From: Pristionchus mayeri
Lineage: Eukaryota > Nematoda > Chromadorea > Rhabditida > Neodiplogasteridae
NCBI GenBank assembly: GCA_036245805.1
Contig: BTRK01000002.1
Span: forward strand, 22,003,067 to 22,067,066
Direction: 5' to 3'
Length of the DNA stretch: 64,000 nucleotides
The position numbers were made by a program, and so were the translations under genes. The notes below the pieces were generated by a model that was not told the origin of the DNA, did no database searches, and was given only the letters and a program-made list of their open reading frames with translations. Positions 42,103 to 53,391 of this stretch are shown here, one piece after another. Every line of letters starts with the position of its first letter. The first letter of the stretch is position 1.

Positions 42103-43648
42103 TCATAGTTTAGACTGCTCCTTGACTACTTGGATGAACTTGTTTACTACTTCCTTCGCCTTTTCAGGCTCCGAATTCTGCCCGAAAGTTCCGATTCTGA
42201 AGATTTTGCCCGTGGTGGCACCGAGACCTCCAGCGAACTGCGATGAGATGGTGGAGAGGGAATGAATGAGATGGTACCTCGATTCCCTGCTGGAAGAGGG
42301 CAGTCTGCACTCCCTTCCAATCCACTCCCTCGGGCACTTTGACCGTGTGCAGACAGGGGAGTCGATCCTCCTTCCTCTCCACGAACATACTCAATCCCGC
42401 CTCTCCCAATTGACTGTAGAGACCTGTTGCAGTGTCGAGATGCTGCTGGATCAGTGTGTCGATACCCTCAAGAATACGGTAGTCGGGAGTTATCGATCGA
42501 TAGATACCTTCTTAGCGATGATTGCCAATGCTTCCCTCAGTGCATACACAGTGGAGATGGGTGCAGTGTGATGGTATCTGAGTAGGTGGATGAAAGAGGG
42601 ATACGGTACATCTACAGTACCTTCTCATCTCTCCATCACATCCCCAGTAGTTGCCTAATTCGAGGGCATCGAAGTAGAATGAGGCCACTCTCTCCTTTCT
42701 CTTCTTAATCTTCTGTATGGCTCTATCCGAGAATGAGATGGGAGCGAGTCCAGGAGGGGCATTCAACACCTGCCATCCATTCATCCCTCACCACACGGAC
42801 AATGAGTCACTTCTACCTTCTGTGTCGCAGAGTAGACGCAATCCACTCCCAGTGCATCCATATCGAATGGCGCCCCTCCAAGAGAGGCTACCGTATCCAC
42901 GAGGAGGAGACCACCCTGGAAGGGATCGATCAGAGTGGGGGACTACAGTATTCTCACATTATCATGAGCAATCTTGCTGAGACCCTCGAGAGGTTGGGCG
43001 ATTCCAGTGGAGGATTCACCATGGCAGACGAAGATCACTGCTGGTTTGACCCTGGTGGCAGCCTCTTCGATAGCAGAGAGAGGCACAATCTGCCCATCCC
43101 CCACTTCGACTACCTGGAGTGGATTCTCCTTCCGAAGAGGGATCATCTCCTCACCTCGACCTTCAATCCCAATCTCCTTCCTAGATCTGCCGCTCTCTGA
43201 CCCCAGATGCCCGCCTTTGCCACGAGGAGAGTTTCCCCTCTCTCTGCCAGATTGAGAATTGCTGCCTCCATTCCAGCATGACCTGCCAATCAATATTCCC
43301 CCTTCCTACTCCAATCTATTCGACCTACCCGTTCCACTCACTGCCAAAGTGTACGCATTGCGAGTCTTGAAGACGTACTGCAGTCCAAGTCTCACTTGAG
43401 ACATAATCTCAAAGGAGAGAGATCAAAGATAATTCAGTGATTGATCGATTACCTCCACGAACTCTGGATGAAGATGACCCAGAAGAGGCTGAGCTTGAGT
43501 GGAACCGATAACCTGAGGCATCGTTGAAGGACCCGGTCCGAAGAGTTGCCTGATATATCCACTGAGAGTACTGTAGGAGGTATGGACAGTACCTGTTGGG
43601 GATGTTGATGTCCTTGAAGAGACATTCGGGGGGAGGAATGGAAGACAT
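42103..43648 (-). CDS. agxt: Alanine-glyoxylate / serine-pyruvate aminotransferase
   Basis: This PLP enzyme converts glyoxylate and alanine to glycine and pyruvate. Exons run [74 protein letters not shown] with GIWGQRA, then [37 protein letters not shown] and DCVYSATQK, whose lysine is the PLP Schiff-base residue. They continue with [35 protein letters not shown] and [16 protein letters not shown]. The protein ends KEQSKL*, a canonical PTS1, so peroxisomal import is expected. The start chosen is the ATG at 43648, but an acceptor (CAG) about 25 bp upstream means a longer N-terminus, perhaps a mitochondrial presequence, is possible. Confidence 0.93.
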
Positions 43649-44964
43649 GACTCGTAGAGAGGAAGTGAACACCTGAGGAGAGGAATGAGACCGGTCGGAT
43701 GAAGGGAGAGGGAGAGGAATGGGAAGAGGCGATTGTACTCTGTAGTCATCATGGGGATTCGTGATAGGGATGGGTGATTGTTGGGTGGGATCTTTGATTC
43801 CTTCATTGGGAGGGCTAGCATCATTATGGCAATCACTTCACCGTTACTTCAATCATTGAATTTAAGAATAAAAAGTAGGTGAAGGGAATGAAATGAGTAA
43901 ATAAAGTATACCCTTTGGTGGAAGGAGAGAAAGCGACGAGCAATCATTCGACTGTGATAAGAATAGATATGCGCTTAAAGGAAAAGAGCTTCATTTCAAT
44001 GCACTCTCATATCAAAGACTACTCGGTGAGAGTGGACACGGACTGACGCGAGAATGGTGCGGGCCAACCAATCGAGGGATGACACCACTACGGTGAGGAA
44101 TACGATATGAATCTTGGGTGTAGATCAGTTTGATACAAGAAGGTACATACTTGAATGGTGGGGGTTCTCAATTGGGAAGAAGAATGGAAGGAGAAGGATC
44201 TCAATCGGAGGAGGATATCAGATGAAGCATACGGGAGGAGGAAGAGGGAGCAATGGAAAGAAGAAAATGCATTTTAGATCGACGGACACTTTCAGAATTT
44301 TAGCTTTATGTAAATGTAGTTATGTAGCAGAAGAAGCAAATGTAAGGATGTAGCAGAAGAAGCTTGGCAGAAGGAATGATACGGAATGAGAGACCAAATA
44401 TAGGAATGAAACGGAGAAAATTCACGAAGAGATAAAATTTCGAGATAAGAAAGATTGAATTGTATTTTGATATGAAAACAAAACTTGACTGTAGGCTTGA
44501 ATTATTCGGGTATACCTGACATGCATATATGGGAACAATTGATTCGAATAAAAATCGATCTATCGTGGAACATAATAGATCATCTCAGATGCAGGGGTGA
44601 GGGACTCGTCGTAGTCCGAAGGGCATTCACTCAGGACTCATTGTGAGGAAGAGAGAAGAGGAGGAGGAGACGAAGGGTAAATCATTCGATTCTCGTAGAT
44701 TACACTGAGGGAAGGCGGTGAACGGGACTCTCTACCAACTGTCTTGCCCTCTCCAATCCATCTCCCCTATTTTTGGATACGAAGACACAATGGTTGTTCT
44801 GACGAATGTATTGATTGATTCACTCTAGTGAGACATGTTTTGTTCTGCCCGTTACACTCTCCATTCCCTCTCTCATCTCATCCACAAGTTTCAGAAGATC
44901 TCCCCCTTTTCTTTTTCATCTCACTTTCCCCGCATTTCATCTTCTCATCTATATTTCAGATTTA
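43649..44964. other. Divergent spacer between AGXT and PPP4R4
   Basis: Holds the presumed promoters of the divergent aminotransferase and PP4 subunit genes. It is AG-rich at 44200-44400 and AT-rich at 44440-44580. An upstream AGXT exon may lie near 43740-43836, but I could not confirm it. No RNA gene seen. Confidence 0.45.
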
Positions 44965-47900
44965 ATGTCCAATCCCGAAGTTGAATCGGAAGTAGGGGAA
45001 GAAGAGGAGGAGGAACCGATCCGTCCCTCTTCTTCCATCGATTGGGGAAGTCTATTCTCGAAGGCGAATGGAATGTTGAATGACGAGGAAAAGGAAGATG
45101 AACCGGCGACTCTCAATCCTGTCGAGTATGCTGTCAAGGTACTCAGGTGGGCATCCATTCATTGAGACGAGAGAGAAGTGCCTATCACTTATTGTACAGG
45201 GAAGACAAGCAATCGTATTGGATCAAGACTGTGAGAGACATAAATCAGCTGATGGAGACACACTTACAAGAGACTATCCAGAGTGTACTCCCTCAACTAC
45301 AGGTGAAGAGAGAGCAGAGGGGAGAGGCTCACTCTCAACCCTTCAGGAGACCCTTCGAGAACAGAAGGAGATACTAGATCTGCATTGTGAGGCTGCCGTA
45401 CTCTACAAAGATCTGTTGAGGAATGAGAGTCTACTCGAGAAAGAACCGTCAGTGTCCCTCTCCCCCCCTCCCTCTCTCCATCTTATCCTCAGGTCGCTGG
45501 TGATGACTCTTCTGGACTACATCGTCGACAATGCGAATCGTCAGAAGGACAATCGTCAGTTGAACTTTGGAGACTTCTTTGATTTCTGGCAAACAGTCGC
45601 ACTACTGAATGGTAGAGGGGGACGTGAACGGGGATGGAATAACTAACGAGCAGGGAAGGGTAAATGAGAAAGGGTGGGATAGGACGAGGAAAGGAAGATG
45701 TGACGATCGCTGATCTCTCTCTTCTCATCTTCATTCTTCAGTTAGTTCAGCAGCATGGTTGGAGACTCTGACGGACATCGCAGATACTCTTCCATTGGAC
45801 ATCGTCAAGAGTATCGTCAGTTAATCTTACTCTTTCTTCATTCATATTCTCACAACCGATGGTCAAACCCTAATATTAAAGTACGAAAATTTTATAAATA
45901 CCGAAAGGATGTCCAATGAAGACCCTAAATCACTTTTGAGGCACATGGTTCCCCAGGGTCGAAAAAAGCGACATATTCTTTCAACGCAAAAATCGCTGAT
46001 AGCGAGCACATCATATATTCTCACTAATGGCAGTTTGTCTAAGAATCCCCTACCATCCAGAAAATGTGCAACACCAACATAGATGCATTGAAGTCAAAGT
46101 GGCGAAGTTGAGACGAAGAGATCTAGTTTTCTATATCCCTTCCCACTCCGTTCGGAATTCTGATGAACGCATAATTCGTACTGTACTTTCTTTCCATGGA
46201 ATGCCGTCCGACCAGATCTCTTGTTTATAGATCCTATGAGAATGGATGATGACCACGCTATCTGGTATGAAAAATTTCGCGTTAAAAGAAATAGATAGGC
46301 CCCCTTTCGATTAGGAAGTCCCGTGTTCAAACAACAGTGGTTATGGGTTTGCTTTGGACACCCTTTCCACATATTTCAGTCGCCTTTACAGGTCGTCCCT
46401 ATCTTCATCCAGCAGTCAAATCCATCGCAGAAAGTGCAGAAGAGACTGATGGCGACTAAACTGCTAGATAAGCTAGTACGAATCGTCTCTCCCTATGAGT
46501 TAGTCCCCCTTCTCTTCTCCTCCTCCCCTCCCCTTCAGCATCCGACACGAATTCGAGAAGCCGATCCAGCAATTATCGATGGATGACTACGGTACTGTCA
46601 GAATATCCATGGCACAACGGCTCACAGTAGTCGCCGAAAGACTCGAGTGAGGGCATCCCCTCTTGATCTTTGATCTCTGCTCTCTCTAGCAAGTGTTCTG
46701 ACGTCTCTCGAATCGTCCTTCCTTGTCTGGTTTCTCTCTCAGAAGATGAGGATGCGAATGTGAGAGAGGCAGCTCTTCCCTCTCTCGTCTCACTCATTCA
46801 TCGAATCACAAGAGGTTAGAAATGAGGAGAAAGAGAGAACTATCCCTTCGGTATTCAGATTCGAAACGTTCGATTGTCACTCCCTTCTTCCGTAAACTCG
46901 TGGAGAGAGGAATAGAGAAGAAGGACGATCGAATTGCACTTGCAGCCAGATACTTCGGGGAATTACTCGTTAATCTCTTCGGTGATAAGTAATCCTTTCC
47001 TGGCTGATCCTTCTTCTTTCAGACGACATGGATATTCTTGACCAGACATGGGCCCTCAACAGCTACATCAAATTAGTGGGGCTATCGAGGACGGACTTAG
47101 TGAAACTAGTGGCTGCAAAGAGAGCGTGCGCATACAATCTACCCGTTAGTTCGATGTGGCGGAGTCCTTCGAATGGATGGTTCTCTTCTCAGTGTCTCTA
47201 TCAGCTGTATCCAGCTGCATCAACTCGATTCGCATCTATCATCCACGATTTCTGCATAGATTCTGATGATGAAGTGCGCCCCCCCCCCCCTCCCTCCCCC
47301 TCTCTCATTCCCCTCTTTGAGGTTCGAATATCAATCGCCTCATCCTTCGATCAACTTCTATCGATGTGCAAAGAGAAGAAGATGATGATTGGTCCATTCA
47401 TCGAATTGGTCAGAGGAGGATCCATTGAGGTACCTCAATCCCCTCTCTCTCTCTCCACTCTCCTCTCATCCTTGAGGTGGTGGCTAAGATCGCCTCTCGT
47501 TTCTCTTCCATCCTTCCAATCCTCTACCAAAGTGTCGCTGATTCACCCTCGAGTGAGAATGTGAGTCTTCCTCTTCCTCTCTTTCTTTCATCCTTCCTTC
47601 ATCAGTTATCTCCTCTCTCCATCGATCGAATAATCCTCGGATGCAATCAAATCCTGCAGGTGAGTACAGTACCTCTCCCTCTCTACTCTTCCCTTCATCA
47701 GAGTTGTGGTAATTGGCGTGCTCATGAGTCTCTCCTCCACTCTTTCTCTTCTCTTGTCTCTCTCGTTGACCACAAAACTCTCTTCAACACCTTCGTTCCC
47801 CTTCTGAAGACGCAGATTCTCACTGTCGTACGTTTCCTTCCTACGTAGTCGTTATGTATATCCAAATATGGCGATGATGCTATTTTCTTGGATGCAGAGG

Positions 47901-49582
47901 GGTGTTCCCTGTCGAGAGGCCGCCTCTCGTTCTCTTCTCATCCTCATGAGGCATTTGTACAAGGAGGAGGAGAGGAAAGAGATTATCAATTTCTTCAACA
48001 ATGGTCAGCCCTCGCTTCCTATCCTTTATTCCGTTTCTCATTCGTCCCATGCAGACCTGGCTCGTCACTCGAATTCCTACCGTCGAATGATCTATCTCGA
48101 ATCAGTAGTGCAAGTCCATTCGATCTTCTCCCATCGAGTTCTCCATATTCACTTCCTTCCCACAGCACTCTCTCTATCCACTGATCCCGTATCCAATGTT
48201 CGGTGAGAATGGATTATGAACGGAGAGATCAGGTGTTGTGTATGTTTAGGCTGAAGTTGTGTCGTATTCTCTCTCTTCTGAAGTCTTCGTTCGTCCTTCC
48301 CGAGAACGAAGAAATGCTGCAGAGATGCGAGGGAATTGTGAGGAGTCTAATGGAGAAAGAGACACTCGAACATTCGAAGAGTCAATTGAGTGAGGTGAGA
48401 AGAAAGAGAGGAGGGAGAGGATTGCAATGGAGGAAAATGGAGGACCGATTTAAACTGAATATTATTCGTCGTTGGAAAAAGGAAGCGATAATTTCTGTGC
48501 AGATGGCTCGCGACTTTTCTCGTGCTGATACGGGGAAGAAGAAAGAAGCAGAGAATGAGAGGAGGGAGAAGGAGGAAGATGAACTATGGAATGAGAAGAG
48601 AGGAGAAGAAATCGAAGAGAGGAGGAAGAAGAAGGAAGATCAAGTTAGGGAGAAGATACTTCAGAGGAGAGCAAGTAGAGAAATGGTGTGTAAATACGGC
48701 CCTTACGGTCTTGATCTTTGATCTTTGATTCTTCCAGATCGAATCTTCCTCTGAATCCGATCCAGAGAGGTCACAAAGTAGTCTAGATAAGGTGTGATAG
48801 ATGGAGATCGCAATGATAACCTGAGATTGGGCTTGCTCACCCTTAGTCCCCTTCGTCCTATTCAATTACTATTTTAATACTGAAGATATTTAAAAATGCA
48901 TTTCATCTTCTCCATTCCAGTCTCGATCTCTCATCGAATCTTCTTCTCCTCTACGAATGGAACGTCGTTCCATCGCTGTTGTTCGTCCTCAGCCAGTGGT
49001 ACATGTGAGATGGCACTCCCCCGCCCCTTCCCCTTCCCCCTCCCCCTCCCCCTCCTCCTCTCCCTCCACTACCGAGAGGAAGTCTCGTCTACCACTGAGT
49101 ACTACTCCTGCCATTGGTCAGTTGATCTTTGATCTCTGATCGAGAGTGATTTTGTTGAGGGAAGCCCCGTTCGACAGTGACGACGTCAGTTCCTTCTTCG
49201 TCATCTTCATCGAATGCAGCTCGTGATCGATTGCGAGCCCAATCCGAGACGAGGTGGGAATTGAGGGAAGGGGATGGAAGTACTATTCTCCCTTCAGGAC
49301 AACCTCCACTACTTCCTCTTCCACTCTCGGGAATGGCTCTAATGCATCTTCAACCTCTTCTTATTCAATATCCAAATCTCAGGTAAATATTTCCTAATGG
49401 ATCATCTAACTCTTTGCATTTCAGTCATCGTCCCATCTGAGACGACCCTCATTCGCCCTCTCGAAGGTGAGTTCTTCCTTCATCTTCATCTCTTCTCTCT
49501 TTCTCAGGTCTCATCATCATCGAATATCGAGCGTCGTCCTGCTTCGATGAGCATGAGAATCAGGAATATCAACATCATCTGA
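44965..49582 (+). CDS. ppp4r4: Protein phosphatase 4 regulatory subunit 4 (HEAT-repeat)
   Basis: A HEAT-repeat scaffold of PP4 holoenzymes. After an acidic N-terminus (MSNPEVESEVGEEEEEEP), diagnostic matches to PPP4R4 are SAAWLETLTDIADTLPLDIV, VQKRLMATKLLDKLVRIV at about 46440, AAKRACAYNLP at about 47117 (RKNCAYNFP in vertebrates), REAASRSLLILMRHLYKEEE at about 47915, and DPVSNVR joined to LKLCRILSLLKSSFVLPENE at 48185-48310. A Lys/Glu-rich coiled coil follows at 48370-48690. The C-terminal part from 48918 is Ser/Pro/Arg-rich and disordered, ending RNINII* at 49580-49582, again as in PPP4R4. About 20 short introns; two carry the TTGATCTTTGATCT motif close to the acceptor. One intron (45830-46390) is larger and holds anonymous sequence. 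Confidence 0.85.
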
Positions 49583-50066
49583 TCCCTCTTACCCTGCTTG
49601 CTCATCCACATCTTCCTGCATCCCTTCATTCTGTTTCTCCTTGTCGACTTCCTAGTCTTTCTTTCCCTTTCCCTTTCGCATGTATAAAGGTCTGTGATCT
49701 GCACTCCTATTTCATCCCATTCACATCTCAAAACTGTGAGCAAATCATTTCCTGAGTGGCGAAATATTATGACAAAAATGAGGACCTTCTCCTAATAATC
49801 CGTTCCCAATCTAACGAAATAAGATGCAATAATCAGTACGGACATTCAATAATGAAGATCTCGATCTCTTCCAATCAGCACTAATTGTTCAGTTGGAGTG
49901 ACACTCATAATTTCTCCCTTCATTATACATACAAACCCGATGTGTCTACTCCTTTTCCCCCTACGATCGTTGGTCGTAGCTCTTTCAGTTCTACCCCTTC
50001 TTGAGGAGTTCAACGCGGATAATCTCAATGAGGAGTCTATATCACGCGTATCGCGTAAGGATCGAA
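49583..50066. other. Spacer downstream of PPP4R4
   Basis: Presumed 3' UTR and intergenic DNA. Nothing recognisable apart from AT-rich stretches. Confidence 0.4.
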
Positions 50067-51600
50067 TAAACCCTGGTACATTGGAAAAGTCGAAATTCGG
50101 CTCTGAGCAATTTTGAACTGCCCATATGGTCCCTCATCAGAAACCATCAAGTTTTGCTCCATATCTCCATCCTCGATGATGTGAGACGACGTCAAACTCG
50201 ACGGCTATCGAAATCAGCCGACTTTGGAGCCCTGTTACTCAGTCCGCGGGGGTCTGATGGCCCGTTTTAAAAAGCGAATCTGCTCCAAATTTCCAGGAGA
50301 ATAAAACTTTGTTAATGGTTCATCGATATGATTATTAGTATTTTCATAAATCGATTAAAATTATTGATTTTCACCACAATTTCGAGCCAGAAAATTTTAT
50401 TGGCTGATTTGATAGAGCTCGAAAAGAAGAATCGAACGGTATGCTGAATGTATATGCAACTCGTGCACTAAAGATGTCGAAATCGCGAAATTAGATTCTC
50501 ATTTTCCCCGTTTGAGGCTTCCCTCTCTCTGGCAGTCAGTGTCGACTTTTGGTCTACATTCCCCTTCTCCCCGTGAGGCAGATTTGTTTTTCGTCTTCAG
50601 TAGCATGAAGTTCAAACTATTTCCACCCCTTGTTTTGCGCTATGAAATGAAAGATTCCACTTATTGCATTGCGCTAAAAAATCACAGTTTCCACCTCTGT
50701 TATTGAACACAAGTATCGCATAAAAAATGAACCCAATTTCCACACAAGCCTCGAGTTTGGGAAGATACCCAACATCGCCACTTCCCCAGGGAAGTATATC
50801 CCTCACTATTATTGATTTGCAACAAATATTTGTTCGTATACGTTCACGGACAAGAATACTACTGAAAAAAGTCTTCAGAACGGCGTCGACATATTTTGTA
50901 CGCCGACGAATTAATTTAGACTAATGATCACTAGTGGCGACGTGCACTTTTTTCATTTCAGTTACAAAATACATCACCAGAAGCACTCAGAACTTCACAA
51001 AAATATGCAAAATAACTAACTGAGGGTGGAATCGAACCAGCGGCGGCCGGGCAGAGAGCCCGCAACACAACTCCTCAGCTCTCGAGGACTACAGGCGTGT
51101 GCTCTCGTAAGATGTAGAGTACATCGATCACAAGTCGAAACTGGTCAGAAAGCCTCAAACGGATAAAAATGAGAATCTAATTTTGCGATTTCGACATCTT
51201 TAGTGCACGAGTTGCATATACATTCAGCATACCGTTCGATTCGTCTTTTCGAGCTCTATCAAATCAGCCAATAAAATTTTCTGGCTCGAAATTGTGGTGA
51301 AAATCAATAATTTTAATCGAACTATGAAAATATTAATAATCGTATCGATGAAACATTAGCACAGGCGTATTCTCCTGGAAATTTGGGGCAGATTAGCTTT
51401 TTAAAAGGGGCCATTTGACCCCCTGTGGGCTGTGCCTCGTGGCTCTAAAGTCGGCAGATTTCGATAGCCTTGAATTTTGACGGCGTTTCACATCGTCGAG
51501 GATGAAGATATGTAACAAAACTTGATGGTTCCTGTTGAGGGAGCATATGGGCTATTTAAAACCGCTCATAGATCCAGGGGTCAGAAAATGTACCAGCCGC
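50067..51600. mobile_element. Large foldback element with ~430-bp imperfect inverted arms
   Basis: The left arm 50067-50525 pairs with 51130-51600 in inverse orientation. Shared blocks are GCCCATATG, CCATCAAGTTTTG, CGATTTCGACATCTTTAGTG (as complement), AGCATACCGTTCGATTC and GGCTGATTTGATAGAGCTCG. The arms differ at roughly 10-15 percent of sites. The loop of about 600 bp (50526-51130) includes a tRNA-like segment near 51019-51105. No protein-coding capacity is evident, so it would need a transposase in trans. Confidence 0.85.
51019..51105 (-). other. tRNA-like segment (B-box) within foldback loop
   Basis: The minus strand reads GGTTCGATTCCACCCTCAG, an exact pol III B-box (GGTTCGATTCC) followed by an acceptor-arm-like sequence. 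The upstream part (about 65 bp, GAGAGCTGAGGAGTTGTGTT) resembles a D-arm and anticodon region with CTGAGGAGTTG in place of an intact A-box. I cannot fold a full cloverleaf, so it is a tRNA-derived relic or SINE head, not a confident tRNA gene. Confidence 0.4.
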
Positions 51601-51867
51601 TCAACAGATTCTCACTGCGTTCTGAAAGAGCCCATTGAAAAGTTCCGTGCAGGATATGCGACCGTTTTGGCAACTTGCCAAGCGACCTATTTTTGGACCA
51701 TAGTGATTTTGTGCTTTCTCAGCGATTTTCTAATTAATAACGGCATTGAAGATGTCATTGCATTGAGAAACATTTTGTCATGTATCACAATGATGGAAAG
51801 AGAAAGGAACAAGAATTTTTATTTTAATTCGAAAAAAATGAAAAACCTGGCGAATTTTGCAAAAGAT

Positions 51868-51947
51868 GCGCAGAGAGGGGGTTCGAACTCACGGTGATCG
51901 GAGGGCAGGTTGTGCGCGCCTCTACCCACTGAGCCATGCTAATCCAC
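51868..51947 (-). other. tRNA-like segment with A-box and B-box
   Basis: The minus strand reads ATGGCTCAGTGGGTAGAGGC, a canonical pol III A-box (TGGCTCAGTGG), then about 30 bases later GTGAGTTCGAACCCCC, a B-box variant. Spacing is tRNA-like, but the acceptor and T stems do not pair well, so a tRNA-derived SINE or tRNA pseudogene is more likely than a working tRNA. Confidence 0.5.
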
Positions 51948-52222
51948 CAACCGAAGCGTCAAGCGGACTCATCAGGGTATTATTCTTTATCCCGGTTTCC
52001 ATTCAAAATTACCCGGTTTTCAGCCGACCGATTCATTTCACGGTTTCCCATTTTTGGCTAGTTTTATAATATTTAAAATGTTACAACAAAAATTTAAAAA
52101 GTAAAAAATTAAGCAAGGGAAACCGTGAAATGAATCGATCGGCTGAAAACCGGATAATTTTGAATGGAAACCGGGATAAAGAATAATACCCTGATGAGTC
52201 CGCTTGACGCTTCGGTTGGTCA
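51943..52222. mobile_element. 280-bp hairpin element next to the tRNA-like segment
   Basis: Arms 51943-52050 and 52118-52222 are complementary over about 105 bp (ACCAACCGAAGCGTCAAGCG pairs with CGCTTGACGCTTCGGTTGGT). There are a few mismatches, and the loop is AT-rich at about 52051-52117. It is a MITE-like non-coding element whose left edge touches the tRNA-like segment at 51868-51947. Confidence 0.88.
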
Positions 52223-53391
52223 GACCTAAGATCGCGACTTTTTGCGAAATTAACATTAAAATTTGATATTTAAAACGCATCAGTCGTTGAAGAATCACAT
52301 CGGGGATTGATAACAAGGCGTTTCCTGACTTATATTCTGAAAATGAACGTCCGGTGTCGCAATAAATTAATTAGGGGACTCGAGGGGACTCCCCGGGACT
52401 CCGCGGAACTCCCCGGGATTCCCCGGGAGTCCCTGTTTCAGTATGGGATTCAACCGGACTGTACTCCCGATATTCCTTTCTCAACTGAACCTCGAAATAG
52501 CATGTGTGCGATAAGTTCCATTATGAAGAGGGGATGTCCCCCATAAGTGGCCGTTAGAGAGAGATGGAGTCACTTGTCCCCTTTCACTCTCTTCCTTCAG
52601 GGCAGAAGTTCGCACTCCTGGAGGGGAGAACTTCCCCCTCTTCGTTCTTTCTCACTTCATTGTCTCATCCGATACTTCATTCACTGGATTGTCCTCTGCC
52701 CTTACTCTTCATATGAATGTTACGATGAGAGAAGGAAGAATAATCCCCTGTGCACTTATTCCTCTGCATCAACTCCTTCATCAATCTTCTTCATTTCACT
52801 ACATCAAACCATCCAATTGTTCCTCTGCAACCTCACTCGGAATTCGAATGGAATTCGTCCTCAATTCGCTCTTTGTATTCCAATTACCTTTTCCTCCTTC
52901 TTTCCCATTGATTATCGAGTCTCTTGACCGAAATGAAAGCAAAAGGAAGAGAAATGCATTGCACTATATCTCTGACTCTTTTCCTCTATTGATAGCTCGT
53001 TTATCTCGGATTCCCTCTAGATCCACTCGGAGTGACCTAAAATGCCCATTCCTTTCCTTCGATCTGCCATCCTTTCCTTTATTCTAAGTCATCCTTCTAT
53101 TTCCACTCTAATTATCTCGTCAGTCACTCTCAACTCCTCTCATGAATACAAGCAGACTATCCATTTCCGCTTCGCCTTTTCACCCTCCGTTTTGTGTTTC
53201 AGCATTGCGTTTTTTCTCAATTTATAAAAAATAGGAGAATTCACTGTATAGTCTCCTTCTCTGTTCCTTCAATATGTACATAATGTACGATTTACAACAT
53301 GTTCATTTCATCGAACTTCATTGTTTTCCTTTCTCAATTCCTCCTTCGATTAATGATTCCTTTGTAGATCTCTCAATCTCATGAGTTTGTG
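52223..53391. other. Spacer upstream of the prominin-like gene
   Basis: It contains a degenerate GGGACTCCCCGGGA array (52380-52432), then pyrimidine-rich sequence to 53390. Short frames such as 52689-53087 have no supported product, though a signal-peptide exon for the next gene could be hidden here. Confidence 0.4.

Noticed and set aside
45840..46330. Possible extra gene or transposon in the large PPP4R4 intron
   Set aside because: Short frames without motifs, and no inverted or direct repeats that I could see.
51868..51947. Functional tRNA gene on the minus strand
   Set aside because: A- and B-boxes are present, but acceptor and T stems do not pair and the context is a repeat junction.
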